Shown here: positions 45,137 to 55,243 of the stretch, one piece after another
Layout: every line of letters begins with the position of its first letter
Position numbering within the stretch: position 1 is the first letter of the stretch
Assembly (NCBI GenBank): GCA_030998225.1
Contig: JAPYXD010000308.1
Location: forward strand, 4,040,001 to 4,104,000
Length of the DNA stretch: 64,000 nt
Source of the DNA: Diplolepis rosae
Taxonomy: Eukaryota > Arthropoda > Insecta > Hymenoptera > Diplolepididae
Direction: 5' to 3'
Translations under genes and position numbers: made by a program
Notes under the pieces: generated by a model
What the model saw: the letters and a program-made list of their open reading frames with translations, nothing else
Database searches by the model: none
What the model was told of the DNA's origin: nothing

Positions 45137-46609
45137 CCCCCCAGAATAATGCCGATGTTCACTCGACAGTCTAAAAAAATAGAATCCAGCACTAAGCCTC
45201 AAACAAAAACCTCATGCTCTGGACCACTGAACAAGCCCTCAATTTTTCACCAGAAAGGGAACGAAGCCAAAAGGTGAACTTTCAAACCCATCTACTTCGA
45301 AGCAGCTCAGCCCCACTCTATCTCGATCTAAATCCAGTACTTCTACTTCAGCAGAACTAGATAAAAGTACCATCAGTAAACGACTGATCCGTCGACGAGC
45401 AGAAGAGCAAAGAGCCAAGATAAGACCTGACTATAAAGAAGACAGTAGTTCTGATGATACGGAGAAAGACTTGAAACCACCCCCAAATCTCCGAAAAAGA
45501 AAAAGTTTACTACCCAGTTTAGATCTACCCCCTGCAGCATATCCACCCTCAACCATACTTAAAAGTGCCCCAGCAAATGTACCACAGGCCGAAACTGAAT
45601 TCCCTTTTGAGGAACAAGAAGAACCAATTCATACAATAGAACAACAAGAAGGACCTATAAAAATCGTGAGTCCACCTATAAGCGATAGTGAAGATAGTAC
45701 TACAGATGATGACAATAAGCATACAGAAGAAAGTAAGCACAAGCCATCAAAGAGAGCCTGGAAAACTCATTTTTATTGTTTGAAAAATCTTTAAAGGCTC
45801 GCGAAAATTGGCTAGACAAAGAAAACACTGAAAAAGATGCCCCTATCCTCGAGATCACAGCCGTTTCAGAAGGAGAAGACAATCAGGAACTCCAAGAGGC
45901 CATTGAAGAACTAGAACCAGAAAGTGAGACTGAATTTGATAACCGAATTAAAATAGCAATTGAAACAGCACAGAAATTGATGAACGAAACACAGAAAATG
46001 GGAAAGGAGGTGAACCCAGGAACAAAGGAAAAATTGGACCCCGGAATTCCATCTTCTGATGAAGATCAGCCTACCCCCAATCCATCTCTACGAACCCGGA
46101 AAAGCGTAACTTTTGGACCTGAGATACCTGCAACACCAAACATGCTAGAAAACGTTAGTCCTTTAACATTCAAAGAACCTAAAGCAATATCAACCCCATA
46201 TTCATGTAATAAAGAAGACCACCCCAACACAGTAACTTCATCCACTAGATACAAGCCACGCAGAATGGACATGGAAATTCCTCAATTTTCGGAAAAACTC
46301 TCTGAAAACACATCTAATGACAAGACTAAAAACACTTCTAAGCTTATCGCCAGCATCCCCCCAGAATTACCCACCGGTTGTAGCTCAAACGCCCCTACTA
46401 CGAACTTCAAGGTTCTTAGCTGCAGAGAAAACTTAACATATTTAAGGAATAATTATGTACATTTTCTTTCTGCTGACGTTGAAGTAACCACCCCTGTAGG
46501 AAGATTACTAATCGACATCGGAGCAATAGACCCACAGGAATTAAAAAATAAACAGCCAAAAATAGGAGAAGTATTGATTACCCCCAGAGGACATTGTAAT
46601 GTTCACTGA
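45137..46609 (+). pseudogene. Acidic pol spacer between RNase H and integrase (element B)
   Basis: About 490 codons of Pro/Ser/Glu-rich sequence in at least two frames (switch near 45780), with LRTRKSVTFGPEIP near 46092. It ends with a folded-looking segment CRENLTYLRNNYVHF (about 46422-46466) and TPRGHCNVH before TGA 46609. The last segment is shared with element G (28500-28560). Elements C and G have comparable spacers with AT-hook motifs, which I do not see here. Confidence 0.65.
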
Positions 46610-46619
46610 TAATAAAAAA

Positions 46620-47600
46620 ACGACATTTCGACGACATGGATAAAAAAACAGCCCTCCATAATTTAAGAGTGGCCCTATTCAGAGAAAATATCACCTAATT
46701 TCGTATTTCGCGACAAGGAGACTTGACAGACGACCTGACGAAGGAAGAACTGCTCAAAATGATAATCAACGAGTTTGAAAACAGTAATATAAAGATAAGT
46801 ATGTGTTACGGAAATGTACGTACACCCCCTGAGGAGTCACGTCTAGAAATAATTTCTGAAAACCACAATAGTAAGATCGGAGGTCATATAGGAGTAAACA
46901 AAACATACCAAAGAATTCGAGAAAGGTACTTTTGGCCAGGAATTAAAGAACAAGTCACTGATTTTGTAAGAAAATGCAAAATTTGTCAAGAACATAAAAT
47001 TGTAAGCGCCAAAATTCATGAACCCATGTTGATAACAGATACACCCCTGGATACTTTTGATAAAGTTTCTTTAGACACTGTAGGCAAATTACCAACCACC
47101 CCAGATGGCTATAAGCACATCCTAACCATGCAGGATAACCTTTCAAGATACTGCATAGCAGTACCAATTCCAGACAACTCAGCAGAAACAATAGCCTATG
47201 CATTAGCAAAAAACCTTATGCCTCAGTATGGAGCACCAAAGGCAATTCTGACCGATAAAGGAAAAGGATTCGTGAACAACCTGTTAAGTAATTTATCAAA
47301 AACATTTGGAATAAAACAATTAACCACCTCAGGCTATAGGCCACAGTCTAATGGTTCACTAGAAAGGAGCCATGCCGCACAAATGGACTATGTTAGAGCC
47401 TATGTAGAAAATTATGACGATTGGGATCAACTGCTGCCCGTCACCATGTTTGCTTATAATACATCTGTCCACAGTGCAACAAAATTCACCCCATTCAAGT
47501 TAGTGTTCGGAAAAACAGCCCGTACCTCTAGTTCATTCCCCAATTATGAAAAACTGGAGATCTATGGTTCTGTCCCGAAATGTCCTAATGAGAATTTGTA
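46620..47600 (+). pseudogene. Integrase, N-terminal and catalytic domains (element B)
   Basis: Zinc-binding HHCC region (ENHNSKIGGHIGVNKT...CKICQ, about 46860-46990), then the DDE core: SLDTVGKLP, ILTDKGKGFV and SNGSLERSH. A TAA stands near 46696. The frame leaves integrase sequence near 47580 and stops at 47600, where an unrelated insertion begins. The C-terminal end reappears at 48436. Confidence 0.88.
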
Positions 47601-48435
47601 AACCTCATTTAGGCAAACAATTCTCCATATAAACGTTTTTTTGTATCTCACATATTTTGTCTAAAAAATGGAATTTTTTAATTTTAAACGTATTTTTTAA
47701 AATTAAAACGAAAAATATATGTTTTAACAGAAACTGCGTCAGACAAAATTTGTAGATCTTTCTGAAGCGAACAACTTTGTATTCTTACGTTTTTTACGTA
47801 TTTTACATATTATTGTTAAAAAATTGAATTTTAGATTTTCAATAGTTTTTCTTTTTAATTAAAAAGTAAAATATGCATCTTATGAAAAAATTTTACAATT
47901 CAAATTTGTAGGACTTTATGTAGAAAATGATATTGTATCATAACGTTTTTTCGTATCTCGTATAATTTATCTGGAAAATGGAATTTTGATATTGACTTTT
48001 TTCGAATTTGAATATGCTGCAACATTTCTAATTTTGATTTAATCAAAAAATGTTATCAGGATAATTTTTAGAGATTTATGAGCACTATCTAAAACCAGTA
48101 TTGAAATTTTTGATTTTTTCAAAAAATTATTTTCAAAAACACAAAAGTAGTGCTCAACCCCTCAATTTTGATTGGATGTGGCTGGTTAACGAACTTTTCC
48201 TTACTTTTTCGGCTCCGATAAAGTGTACCAAAGCCCAATTGAATCTGATAATTCTATCGAGAGTTATGCCGCACACGACCTACTACAGACAGACAGACAG
48301 GCAGACACTTTCGTAAAAACCCTTTTTTCTGACTCAGGGGGTCTCAAAACGTAATGATTTGATGAAAATTTCGAAAGTCATTTTTCACATAAAACCAATA
48401 CCTCCTCATCCATGATGAGAATGTGAAAACGCGGT
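47601..48435. repeat. Insertion in integrase: three diverged ~160-bp repeats and a GACA run
   Basis: AT-rich block that replaces the middle of the integrase C-terminal region. Phrases of the type AACGTTTTTTCGTATCTC...AAATTGAATTTT recur near 47632, 47790 and 47940. A CAGACAGACAGACAGGCAGAC run stands at 48288-48306. No transposase frame or clear termini; the element type is unknown. Confidence 0.6.
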
Positions 48436-48566
48436 AAAATAGACAGCATATATTATGGACCATTCGAAATTGTTAAACTCTTGGACAAAAACACAGCGAT
48501 TTTGAAAGACAGAAAAGAAACCCTACTCCAAAAACACGTAGACAAACTCAAAATAGCTTACGAATA
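48436..48566 (+). pseudogene. Integrase C-terminal end (element B)
   Basis: YYGPFEIVKLLDKNTAILKD is the GPY/F-like module found at the end of Gypsy integrases, ending at TAA 48564. It is separated from the catalytic domain by 47601-48435. Confidence 0.8.
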
Positions 48567-48585
48567 ATCAATTAATATTAAAAAC

Positions 48586-48605
48586 TAATAGTCTTTTCAT
48601 TATAG
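48586..48605 (+). promoter_or_regulatory. Candidate 3' splice site before the accessory ORF
   Basis: TCTTTTCATTATAG is a pyrimidine-rich tract ending in AG, eight bases before ATG 48613. Errantiviruses express post-pol genes from spliced RNA, so an acceptor here is plausible; it has not been verified. Confidence 0.5.
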
Positions 48606-48612
48606 GAAGGAC

Positions 48613-49206
48613 ATGTCTGGTCTCACAACCTTGGACTCACCACTCTCCAGAGGACAGATCTACCCCAAATACATACACCCCAAAGGAGATGTGGAATACC
48701 TCAAAAATCCAAAGAGAGCGTTGGAAGAACTATCGGCCGAATACGGATTTACCAAACTCTCTTATATCCTAATAAAATCAGAAGGACCAGCTCATAATAG
48801 GACTTTTTACGCATCATGTACCATAAAAGATTGTAAACGTAATAAGATTTTTTCAGAAAGTAGCAATGGCGAAAACAAACTTAGAAATGCTGAACACGAG
48901 GCAGCAAGGAAAATTCTAAAAAACCTAGAGGATAATTATTATTTTAGTGAAGAGCATAATGTTGATAATGAAGTAGAAGATATTTTTGTTTTGTGTCAAG
49001 ACAAAGAAAGTAGGATGCTCATTAAAGTATATAAGTGGGAACAATGTTGCCAATACTGTTATTTACGAGGACATAAAGTAGAAAATTGTTCACGAAAAAC
49101 AAAACGTAATAAAAATTTTAAGGAGAATTACATGGTTACAGAAGAGGATTTTTGGGATCCTGTAGATAACACTAAAAAGCCGAATTTAATTTATATCACT
49201 CAATAA
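48613..49206 (+). CDS. Accessory protein: dsRNA-binding domain plus CCHC zinc knuckle
   Basis: Intact 197-codon ORF, ATG 48613 to TAA 49206, between pol and env of element B. Residues about 33-106 match the double-stranded-RNA-binding fold: N-terminal helix PKRALEELSAEYG, the GPAHNRTF motif (58-65) in the first strands, and the basic C-terminal helix KLRNAEHEAARKIL (89-102) in place of the usual KKxAKxxAA. Residues 146-159 form a CX2CX4HX4C knuckle (CQYCYLRGHKVENC), followed by a basic run (RKTKRNK). No signal peptide or membrane segment. It probably binds structured RNA. Protection from Dicer-type RNA interference, or RNA export or packaging, are inferences. Unlike its neighbours it has no stop or frameshift. 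No counterpart was found in elements A, C or G. Confidence 0.85.
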   Translation: MSGLTTLDSPLSRGQIYPKYIHPKGDVEYLKNPKRALEELSAEYGFTKLSYILIKSEGPAHNRTFYASCTIKDCKRNKIFSESSNGENKLRNAEHEAARKILKNLEDNYYFSEEHNVDNEVEDIFVLCQDKESRMLIKVYKWEQCCQYCYLRGHKVENCSRKTKRNKNFKENYMVTEEDFWDPVDNTKKPNLIYITQ

Positions 49207-49261
49207 ATGTCTCACATACTACTTGAACTTTATTAGACACATTGTAATAGGCATAATATCC

Positions 49262-49298
<37 letters not shown>

Positions 49299-49514
49299 AT
49301 TATAACAACACCCATAGACTCTGTAACCACATGTAAAATATTCAAAATAATCAAAATAAACTATATTGAAATCATTAAATTTAATTTTGATAAATCAAAA
49401 ACCCCAATTCAGCAGTACAATAATTTAACAGAGTAAAGGGATAAGATGAAATAAAACCTATCTTGAAAGGTACTTATATATATTTTCTGATACGCAGCGT
49501 CATCCAGTAGCAGA
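49207..49514. other. Interval before env with (TA)n tract
   Basis: No gene. A pure TA microsatellite lies at about 49265-49296, and an acceptor-like TTTTCTGATACGCAG at about 49484-49498 precedes the env ATG at 49515. Confidence 0.6.
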
Positions 49515-51033
49515 ATGGATCAACAAAACCCCACCCAAGGCCGAGCAAAATGGACCTGGATCTTGTTCGTCATTATTTTTGCAACCCCAGTCACCCCAAC
49601 ACAATATGAAATTCAACCATTGAGAAACAACCCTGGATTATTTTATGCCAAAGTAGAGCCCTTGCATATTACCAGTACATATTGGAGGATTGTCATGTAC
49701 ATGGATCCACAGCACCTACAAGCTCACCTCCAATCCAAAAACACATCAACCGATATAAACAACGTATATTCAACATGTTTGGACCAATCCCTAGAAGAAG
49801 ACTGCAGAAGTAAAGTTAGAGTAGACCTGTTGAATGGAAAAGGCAAACAAATCGAAAACAATTACGAAGAATGAAAAAATATGTTCACAAAAATAAAGGA
49901 AGATACACCAGAAGTAGAAAATCCACCCCCAAGTATGCAGAAACGAAGAGCACCCCTATTAGGCTTTATCGGAACAATTATTGGACCAGTGATAGGAGTG
50001 ATGACTTCCGACGACGCAGAAGAATATGACAACCCTATCAAGGAACTACATGACAGACAAAATAACCTACGCAAAATTCTAAGAAAACAGACCCACATTG
50101 TCAAATCAGAAATCAACAACATTCACCCAGAATTGAATCAAAAATCGCAAGAGATCGCTAACATACAACAGCAGCTAAACGAGACCATCAAAAACATAGA
50201 ATCACATAATCAATTCTGGAGTAACATCATATATTTCAGAAAAATAAGACCATGGGCTGACCATATCGAGATAAAACTTAATCACTTAGCCGAAGGTTTA
50301 AAACAATTTATAAAATTAGTAGAAGCAGCACGAGAGAAAAGGTTGCATCCACTCCTTCTTACTAAAGATCAACTCCAAGATATTATTACGGAAATACATT
50401 TTAAACTAAGTGAAAATGAATTTCCAATACCCACTTCACATGTTCGAGCAGAAGAATTATCAAAATTGGGAAAAACAGATGTTAGAATCAGCTCTGGACG
50501 AAATTTATGCACATTCAGTGTATCAACAAATATCTCCGAGTACAACAGGATCTATTTATATAATACCAAAAACTCCGTATATTGCCCTGGAAAATGACGA
50601 AAGAAAATTTTTTCTCGTAAGCAAAGAATATTATGATAATTGTCAAAAAACCTTTTACAACACCATCTGCGAAAACATCCAGCCCAAGCATGAAGTTTTC
50701 ACAACTACCTCATGCGAGTGTTTGATATTAACAAGACCATCAAAAGATACCACTCACCTTTGTGACATCAGGATGAAAATAGAAGAAGAAATGTATTGGA
50801 ATTACATCCCTTCGTTATCTGCCTGGATTTATTCAACAAAAAATCCAGAGCCAATAAGCATCAACTGCATAAAAGGAAAACTGGAAAAAGGCTACCTCAG
50901 CAATTCAGGACTACTCCGATTAGGTACAGGATGTACTGCAAGGACGAAATATACTACTCTAACCGGAACTCAGATTAACAAAAGGACAGAAGAATATATT
51001 CACAACCCTAATTTTACTTTCAATATAACTTAA
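49515..51033 (+). pseudogene. Envelope glycoprotein of element B (truncated, frameshifted)
   Basis: ATG 49515 opens with a hydrophobic signal-peptide-like segment (ILFVIIFATPVTP). A TGA at 49872 interrupts the frame. Next come a basic cleavage-like site (QKRR) and a hydrophobic glycine-rich stretch (LLGFIGTIIGPVIGVM) resembling the fusion-peptide region of F-type envelope proteins. A long helical region follows (about 50020-50300). The frame shifts between about 50500 and 50590 and then runs to TAA 51033 with Cys-rich sequence similar to element C env (GTGCTARTKYT / ATGCSLRTSEIT). The transmembrane anchor and tail present in element C are missing; unrelated antisense-type sequence follows. 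The gene is dead. Confidence 0.85.
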
Positions 51034-51167
51034 AATATAACGAAAAAAAAAATTGTTCATCAAAAAATAAATAAAATAGAGAGAAATCTACAAGTACCAG
51101 TCAGCGACGCCTGTAATTAGATTGACCTGCGCAGCATTTATGCAGTTCAGCAGGATAAACTTACCTC

Positions 51168-51363
51168 AACGAGATAAGGCGCTCCCGACAAAATGGCTAG
51201 CGCGAGAAATAATCATACGAAGAGAAGAAGCAGTGTGGCACCGAGCATGTAACCTGACACCGCAGAATAGATGAAGAGCAACGATCCACCTCTCAATGCC
51301 AATGGAAGCGACAAGATGACAATCACGCCCATCATCGTCACTAACCAGCTTGCAGGTTATGTA
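51168..51363 (-). CDS. Candidate antisense exon encoding membrane segments
   Basis: One minus-strand frame reads WLVTMMGVIVILSLPLAL and then further hydrophobic stretches (YMLGATLLLLFV, LFLALAILSGA) with one internal TGA. It ends GAG at an exact GTAAGT donor. Three to four membrane-spanning segments are likely if translated. Whether it belongs to the same transcript as 52.1-53.6 kb is unknown. Confidence 0.35.
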
Positions 51364-52093
51364 CTCCTGATCAGAAACTCGCATTTCAATTATTAAAAAT
51401 TGTTAATAATTTTAGATAAAATTCAGAAAATCAAAAAGGATCAATATTACTACTAAACTAGCGAGTTCCTGATAAGAATGACCAAATTAGAATAAAATTA
51501 GACCAGTTTTATGAATACGCATTTAAATTTCGCGAATTCATAGGTTTTAAATAATAATTACTAGTAATCAATTATAAGAAATGAGAAGACCTGAATCATA
51601 AATTCCGAAAAAATTCCAATTAGTTAACTATTAAAATAAAAATTCGCAGCAAAAGAAATTGAGATAGCATAAATAGAATTTTACTTGATAATAAAGCAAT
51701 TTTTGACAAAATTAGCACTAATAATGACAGGAGAAGGACTTGAGGAAAACAAAAATCAAGAAGAAATTTCTGAGATTGATGAAATTACTGGCATCTAAAG
51801 CATATAAAATTGATCGGAGGACCAATTTCACTAATCTCAAACCATTTCATTTCAAACGTCATAAAATTTATTGATAAAATAAACATCTAATGTTAAACAG
51901 AAAAAGAAACACACTCACACACAAGCTCACATTAAAAATACATAAAAAACAAAACACACATCATAAAATTACGCCTAAAAATACATATACACTAAATACA
52001 TATAAAAATATATATATACAAAAATATACACAAAAACACGTTACACGCGCGGCAGGTATGGCAATCTACGAGCTGGAACCCGGCGATAACCCC

Positions 52094-52135
52094 TCAGAAT
52101 CGGACGCCTACGATATGCAACCACGGACCTAGGAG
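52094..52135 (-). CDS. Candidate terminal antisense exon
   Basis: Starts after TTCTTGAAATTTTGTTTCAG and continues the frame for 13 codons (GPWLHIVGVRF) to TGA. The alternative frame here is strikingly Arg-rich (AYRRRPILRGYRRVPARR) and could be used if splicing differs. Confidence 0.35.
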   Translation of the reverse strand, partial: LLGPWLHIVGVRF

Positions 52136-52245
52136 CTGAAACAAAATTTCAAGAAAAATTGTAATAAAAGGTCTTCAGGACAAAAATTTAAATTTCCAGG
52201 AAATAAATACAAGAAATAAGGAAAAAACCAACATTCATAAGACAC

Positions 52246-52342
52246 CAGAGCCGAGCCACAGGTGCATCTCGTGACGTCTCTCGAGTGTGGTAACCGGATG
52301 AATCGCGCAAACCGGCAAAAACGTTCCTCAGTGCCCTGTATC
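52246..52342 (-). CDS. Candidate antisense exon, Arg/Cys-rich
   Basis: Acceptor TTATTATATTTTTCAG before 52342. The frame inherited from the previous exon stays open (GTEERFCRFARFIRL...CTCGSAL) to a weaker GTGTCT donor at 52245. The next acceptor (TTTTGTTTCAG before 52135) keeps the frame open to a TGA near 52094. Conservation of phase over two junctions supports a real spliced gene. Confidence 0.45.
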
Positions 52343-52445
52343 CTGAAAAATATAATAAAATCGATTAATCAGAGCAAGAGAAAAACAAGAAGAAACATAT
52401 AATAAATACACAAAAAAAAGAGAGGATAAACGCAGACAAACCTAC

Positions 52446-52795
52446 CCTAAACAATAAGCTGAGGGTGCTGAATGAGAACAGCAACAATGCGCTTGAGCAG
52501 GCAGGTGCAAGATATCCCGTGACACCATGCTATGAAGCTCCTCAGAAAGGTTATAGGTCTCCAGACACGCCTCACGAATCACATGATCCGCCGATGCCGC
52601 CTCCATAGCAGACGGATCTGCAGTTGACGCAGGGATGCGCCAGGACGGACCCTCTTCGGACTCCGGTGGACCCACCTGTCGCTCCTGGATAAGAAACCAC
52701 ATCAGTCGTACCCAGGGCACCAGGGTATCCACCAGGTTCGACACCTGCCTCAGCAACCCTGGAGCAGGAACCTGCGGAGCCCGTTGATAAGAATC
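52446..52795 (-). CDS. Candidate antisense exon with strong splice signals
   Basis: Bounded by TTTTTATTTTTGCAG (acceptor, exon begins 52795) and GTAGGT (donor, 52445). Open throughout in the frame DSYQRAPQVPAPGLLRQV...SAYCLG. Contains a WVRLMWFLIQE helix and Glu/Pro-rich sequence. The donor leaves two bases, in phase with the next exon at 52342. Function unknown. Confidence 0.5.
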
Positions 52796-52932
52796 TGCAA
52801 AAATAAAAAAGAGAATAAAACACCATAAATTAAAACTTGAAAACACAACAAGCAAACACGACTCTAACCTACGCGAAATCAACAAAGCAACCCCTTAGCG
52901 CGAGCATACAACGCTGAGCAACAAAATTCTTC

Positions 52933-53341
52933 TTAATTTTTTCTAGAAAAAACGCGGATTAACACCCCATTATACGATTTCTTCAATCGATGGACAATAC
53001 AAAAATCCGAATCCGTCACCGACAATCTAAGGAGCTCTCTTGCCAACGAAATGAGCACAGGAACAACTTGACAGACCGGTACACGCCAAACAATAAACTG
53101 ATGTATCCCCGCCGAATCCTCAAGCGCGGAAATTCGAGACGACAAACTCTCAGTTACCGAGAGAGTAGACAAAGTGCCACGGGAATAATCCTCAGAAGAT
53201 GGACCCGATTCAAATAAGTTAAAATTAAAATTATCTGAATAAAATTGACTATCAGACCCGGTAATGCAAGAAGAGGACTGGCCTGAGATACACTCGTCGA
53301 TTAACACGGCACTGTAATCACTCTCACGGGGTTCAGACATC
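52933..53341 (-). CDS. Candidate antisense exon or ORF, Ser-rich
   Basis: 135 codons from ATG 53341 (MSEPRESDYSAVLIDECISG) to a stop at 52933. Rich in Ser and acidic residues in the first half and hydrophobic later (VVPVLISLARELLRL). A GTATTG donor-like site near 52997 could join it to the exon at 52795. No family recognised. Confidence 0.4.
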
Positions 53342-53443
53342 ACGCACCGAAATGTAAGAGACCCAACCCAGAAGACCTATTAAATACGAAAACACCCCAC
53401 CAACAATCACAAAAACTGATGACTCAAAGAAAATAAAACTCAC

Positions 53444-53564
53444 CGTGAGGCCGAAGTTCTCCACGATTCATGGTCAAATCGTTGACCTCATGAGCGTTGT
53501 TTAGGTACCACTGAGAATAAGGAATCGTCCGGGAACCACTGGATGATGATGCTTGTCCTGCCAT
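53444..53564 (-). CDS. Candidate antisense exon with ATG
   Basis: ATG at 53564 (MAGQASSSSGSRTIPYSQWY) is open for 40 codons to an exact GTGAGT donor at 53443. A pyrimidine-containing AG lies upstream near 53577. Product unknown. The frame leaves one base at the donor; no acceptor giving a long continuation was found, so the join to the next exon is unresolved. Confidence 0.4.
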
Positions 53565-54002
53565 GATGTTAAAAGAACTAATGAAATAACGCATCTTCAA
53601 ACAAAAGAGCAGCTGCCCAGTCATACAAAAATTGATGACAGACGTTAAAACTTACCTATGCAAAAATAAGAAAAGAGGAAAAAAAATAAAATAAAAAGAA
53701 ACGGCAACCCAGGGAAACATAAGTTAAGAGTCAAGGCTAAAACATACTCACCTATGTCAATCCGAGAATCAGAAGTTCACTATAGACACAACACATGATC
53801 AATTACACGAGAAATACACAATCCAGCAAGAGACAGAAATTAATATCATTTGGAATTCGAAACTGACGCGGTGCCTCTCCTGTTGTTATAACCAAGTAAA
53901 AAAAAAAATAAAAAAATAAAAAATAATTTAATTAATTTATATCTAAAAAGGAAAAAGGGAAGATAAATAAATAATATTATCATCGAGGACGATGATTAAT
54001 CT

Positions 54003-54015
54003 AAGGAGGGAGGAC
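54003..54015 (+). promoter_or_regulatory. Polypurine tract of element B
   Basis: AAGGAGGGAGGA ends just before the 3' LTR. Confidence 0.8.
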
Positions 54016-55239
54016 TGTTACATCCCTGATATTTAAAAAATTTTAATTCCTTTCGCCTGTGCCTAGGCAACCCAGTAAACGTTCAGGGATATAACTGATA
54101 CATGTCTCCTCATTACAACACTAATAGTAGGAAACACCTGTCAGAAATTATCTGAGATCGACAAGGTAGTCGAGTTGCATAAAACAAGAAAACTGCCTTA
54201 CCGTCGCTGATGTAGGAAATCAGAATAATAAACATTAATAATTATTTAACGAAAATAAATAACAATAATATTTATTATTGTTAACATCAGTCGTTGAATA
54301 AGTAATAATAATAATCAAACACTAGTACATAATAATCGGCAAGGACCAATAATGGATAATCAATAACATCAATCACATTATTGGGGACTCGCAAGATAAC
54401 GTAAATAATATTTCAAAATATAGACACTAGAAGATTATGTATTACATAAATACTATGAGGAAATAAGATTAAAAACTAATGTATAAAATAATAGATGAGT
54501 CAGTGCATTTATAACTTAGTACAATTGCACCGACCTGTCAACATATACATATTATGTAGCATAGCTGAAAATACGAGAGAAAGATGTACCGCATTGAGCA
54601 CTACTTAACTCCAGCCAGGATTGTGCCTTTATCCAGCTATCAACAAGGAGAACTATACGACAAAACTCTTTCTCTTGCCTTTTCAAGCAAGGAAAAAGCG
54701 TAAGTTATATATATAAGCATCTCAAAACTTATTATATTAACTATAACGCCAATTGTAGTGCGTGAGTTGTATACTAAGGCATCTCAAAACCTTGTATATT
54801 AGCATAAAACGTACAAGTTACATATATAGGCATCTCAAAACCTGTATTAATAACTTGTAGACGCACACACTTAAACGCGGAAGTCACGTATATAGGCATC
54901 TCAAAACCTGTATTATTGACTTATATGGACGCACACTTTTAATGCGTGAGTTACATATATAGGCATCTCAAAACCTGTATTATTGACTCATAAACTCATA
55001 CACATAAGAATCTCGAAACATATTGTATATCTATCTTTTAATTAATAAAGCTTGTACACCGCAATATGATCAAATTTGTTATTACTGTGAACAACTCGAG
55101 CCGCAAAGGTTTGACTAGTGACCACGATCCCACAAAAAAATATTAATAATCAGAATTTACCACTCTAATTTAATCAGCAAACTTTCCTCCCTTTTCCTAA
55201 TTTTCCCAACCTACCCTCGCCTTAGCTCGGGACGTAACA
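54016..55239 (+). repeat. 3' LTR of element B (internally deleted)
   Basis: 1,224 bp. It matches the 5' LTR except that the segment equivalent to about 38957-39505 is missing at CATTGAGC/ACTACTTAACT. The hairpin array (54707-55030) has five good units plus one degenerate unit. Confidence 0.92.
54707..55030 (+). repeat. Hairpin array in 3' LTR of element B
   Basis: CATCTCAAAA loops at 54718, 54780, 54831, 54897 and 54964, and a decayed one near 55009. The second unit has changed on both stem sides relative to the 5' LTR copy (CTAGG/CCTAG becomes TAAGG/CCTTG), keeping the pairing. Confidence 0.85.
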
Positions 55240-55243
55240 ACGA
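55240..55243. repeat. 4-bp target duplication of element B, right
   Basis: ACGA, the copy of 38368-38371. Confidence 0.85.

Larger units (their letters stand above)
51034..54002 (-). other. Antisense exon-like module between env and 3' LTR
   Basis: About 3 kb with no sense-strand gene. On the minus strand there is a run of splice-like signals with matching open frames: donors GTGAGT (53751), GTAAGT (53655), GTGAGT (53443), GTAGGT (52445) and GTAAGT (about 51167), and pyrimidine-rich acceptors ending AG just before 52795, 52342 and 52135. The individual exons are listed separately. No protein family is recognised. It may be a captured host gene fragment, or a native antisense accessory gene. 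Introns can survive retroviral transfer only in antisense orientation, which fits. Confidence 0.5.
38372..55239 (+). mobile_element. Element B: errantivirus-like LTR element with accessory dsRNA-binding gene
   Basis: LTRs at 38372-40124 and 54016-55239, ACGA duplications, primer site, purine tract, gag, pol, an accessory ORF and env in order. Additional features are an ectopic protease relic before gag, an insertion in integrase, and a 3-kb antisense exon-like module after env. Most genes carry one or a few lesions, so the copy is recently dead. Confidence 0.93.

Noticed and set aside
51890..52132. Plus-strand frame with repeated Thr/Lys and a short MAIYELEPG tail
   Set aside because: Low-complexity A-rich sequence, no start in context; it overlaps better-supported minus-strand exon signals.
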